Below are positions 63,808-64,000 of a DNA stretch of 64,000 nucleotides, piece by piece. Position numbers and translations under genes: made by a program. The stretch spans positions 124,001 to 188,000 of the forward strand of contig JABARE010000016.1 of NCBI GenBank assembly GCA_019187365.1. The letters are read 5' to 3'. The notes below the pieces were generated by a model. The model worked only from the letters and a program-made list of their open reading frames with translations. It had not been told where the DNA came from and made no database searches. The DNA is from Saprospiraceae bacterium. GTDB lineage: Bacteria > Bacteroidota > Bacteroidia > Chitinophagales > Saprospiraceae. Positions within the stretch are counted from its first letter, which is position 1. Every line of letters starts with the position of its first letter.

Positions 63808-64000
63808 CATTTATCCTGAAAGACTGAAAAGTCTTCGGCTTTGCTGACCTTGATGATGTAAGACCGGGTGCATACCTGGTGTACGTATTGGTCGTAACCC
63901 TCGACAATACCGGATACGACGAAACGTTTGTTCGCAGGGTTTTTAATGTCACTGTATAATTCGATGGGTACGGCGCTGCTAAACTCAATTTTGATGGTAT
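63808..64000 (-). CDS. C-terminal part of an unidentified protein, cut by the window edge
   Basis: An open frame on the minus strand runs from the window edge to the TGA at 63810-63808, encoding 63 or so residues that end VSKAEDFSVFQDK. The visible part (FSSAVPIELYSDI, RFVVSGIVEGYDQYVHQV, RSYIIKV) looks like a small beta-rich, possibly OB-like, fold. No family was recognised. Another open frame on this strand (63704-63988) overlaps the end of the preceding gene and has a less protein-like composition. Confidence 0.5.

Noticed and set aside
63704..63988. Open frame on the minus strand near the right edge
   Set aside because: It overlaps the sorting domain of the previous gene and reads as a shadow frame; the frame ending at 63808 looks more protein-like.

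Overview
The window is a stretch of a Bacteroidota chromosome, most likely from a Saprospiria-like lineage; the class is an inference from gene content and was not tested by phylogeny. The evidence for Bacteroidota is a type IX secretion (T9SS)/gliding locus (porV, porU, porP, gldJ), secreted proteins with T9SS sorting domains, a fused lpxC-fabZ gene, a HYC_CC_PP-type small protein next to a TonB receptor, and promoters of the Bacteroidota form (TTG, about 17-23 bp, TANNTTTG). Genes are tightly packed, often with ATGA, GTGA or TGATG overlaps. No gene-free stretch exceeds 300 bases. I saw no insertion sequence, prophage, CRISPR array or defence island.

Layout: 1-3466 is the distal ribosomal/RNA polymerase operon (infA-rpmJ-rpsM-rpsK-rpsD-rpoA-rplQ), closed by a strong terminator. 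3519-7207 holds carA-eno and an FtsB-like gene with sucD. 7197-11044 (minus) holds a carotenoid hydroxylase and a 1095-residue NtrY-like sensor kinase. 11144-11551 is the RNase P RNA gene with its own -7 box and terminator. 11596-19516 is the T9SS locus: porU-porV on the minus strand, porP and gldJ on the plus strand. 19522-26386 holds murF, an arginase-like pseudoenzyme, a Glu/Leu-type dehydrogenase, an OmpA-like protein and a dihydrolipoamide acyltransferase.

26506-32460 (plus) holds recR, a glycosyltransferase fused to a decayed sugar-phosphate transferase, an M20 peptidase, a sigma-54-type response regulator with no DNA-binding domain, and a LOG-family enzyme. 32486-40234 (minus) is a five-gene block: TMTC-like TPR protein, recN, fabI, a T9SS-secreted LVIVD-repeat protein and a porin-like protein. 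40320-44181 (plus) is the lipid A block lpxD, lpxC-fabZ, lpxA and an ABC ATPase, followed by tRNA-Arg(CCT). 44376-51740 has an M23 peptidase facing away from alaS, then a membrane protein, a GnnA-like oxidoreductase, a lipoprotein and a polyprenyl sugar-phosphate transferase. 51744-61395 is mostly minus strand: thiolase, pyrE with an M42 peptidase and a UbiA-like protein, a Nudix gene on plus, a TonB receptor with a HYC_CC_PP protein, an acyl-CoA dehydrogenase and rarA. 61494-63764 is a large T9SS type B secreted protein. Both window ends cut genes.

Themes: most genes are core functions (translation, envelope, lipid A, cell wall, DNA repair). The secretion genes, the OmpA-like protein, the porin, the TonB receptor and the two sorted proteins together describe the outer envelope. 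The items most worth a second look are regulatory or concern altered proteins: a perfect 18-bp palindrome filling the spacer of the response-regulator promoter, a long-range inverted repeat that would lock the TonB-receptor start codon in a stem next to the upstream stop codon, the regulator without a helix-turn-helix, the GT2/pseudo-transferase fusion, and the arginase-like protein without metal ligands. I found no clearly new multi-gene system.
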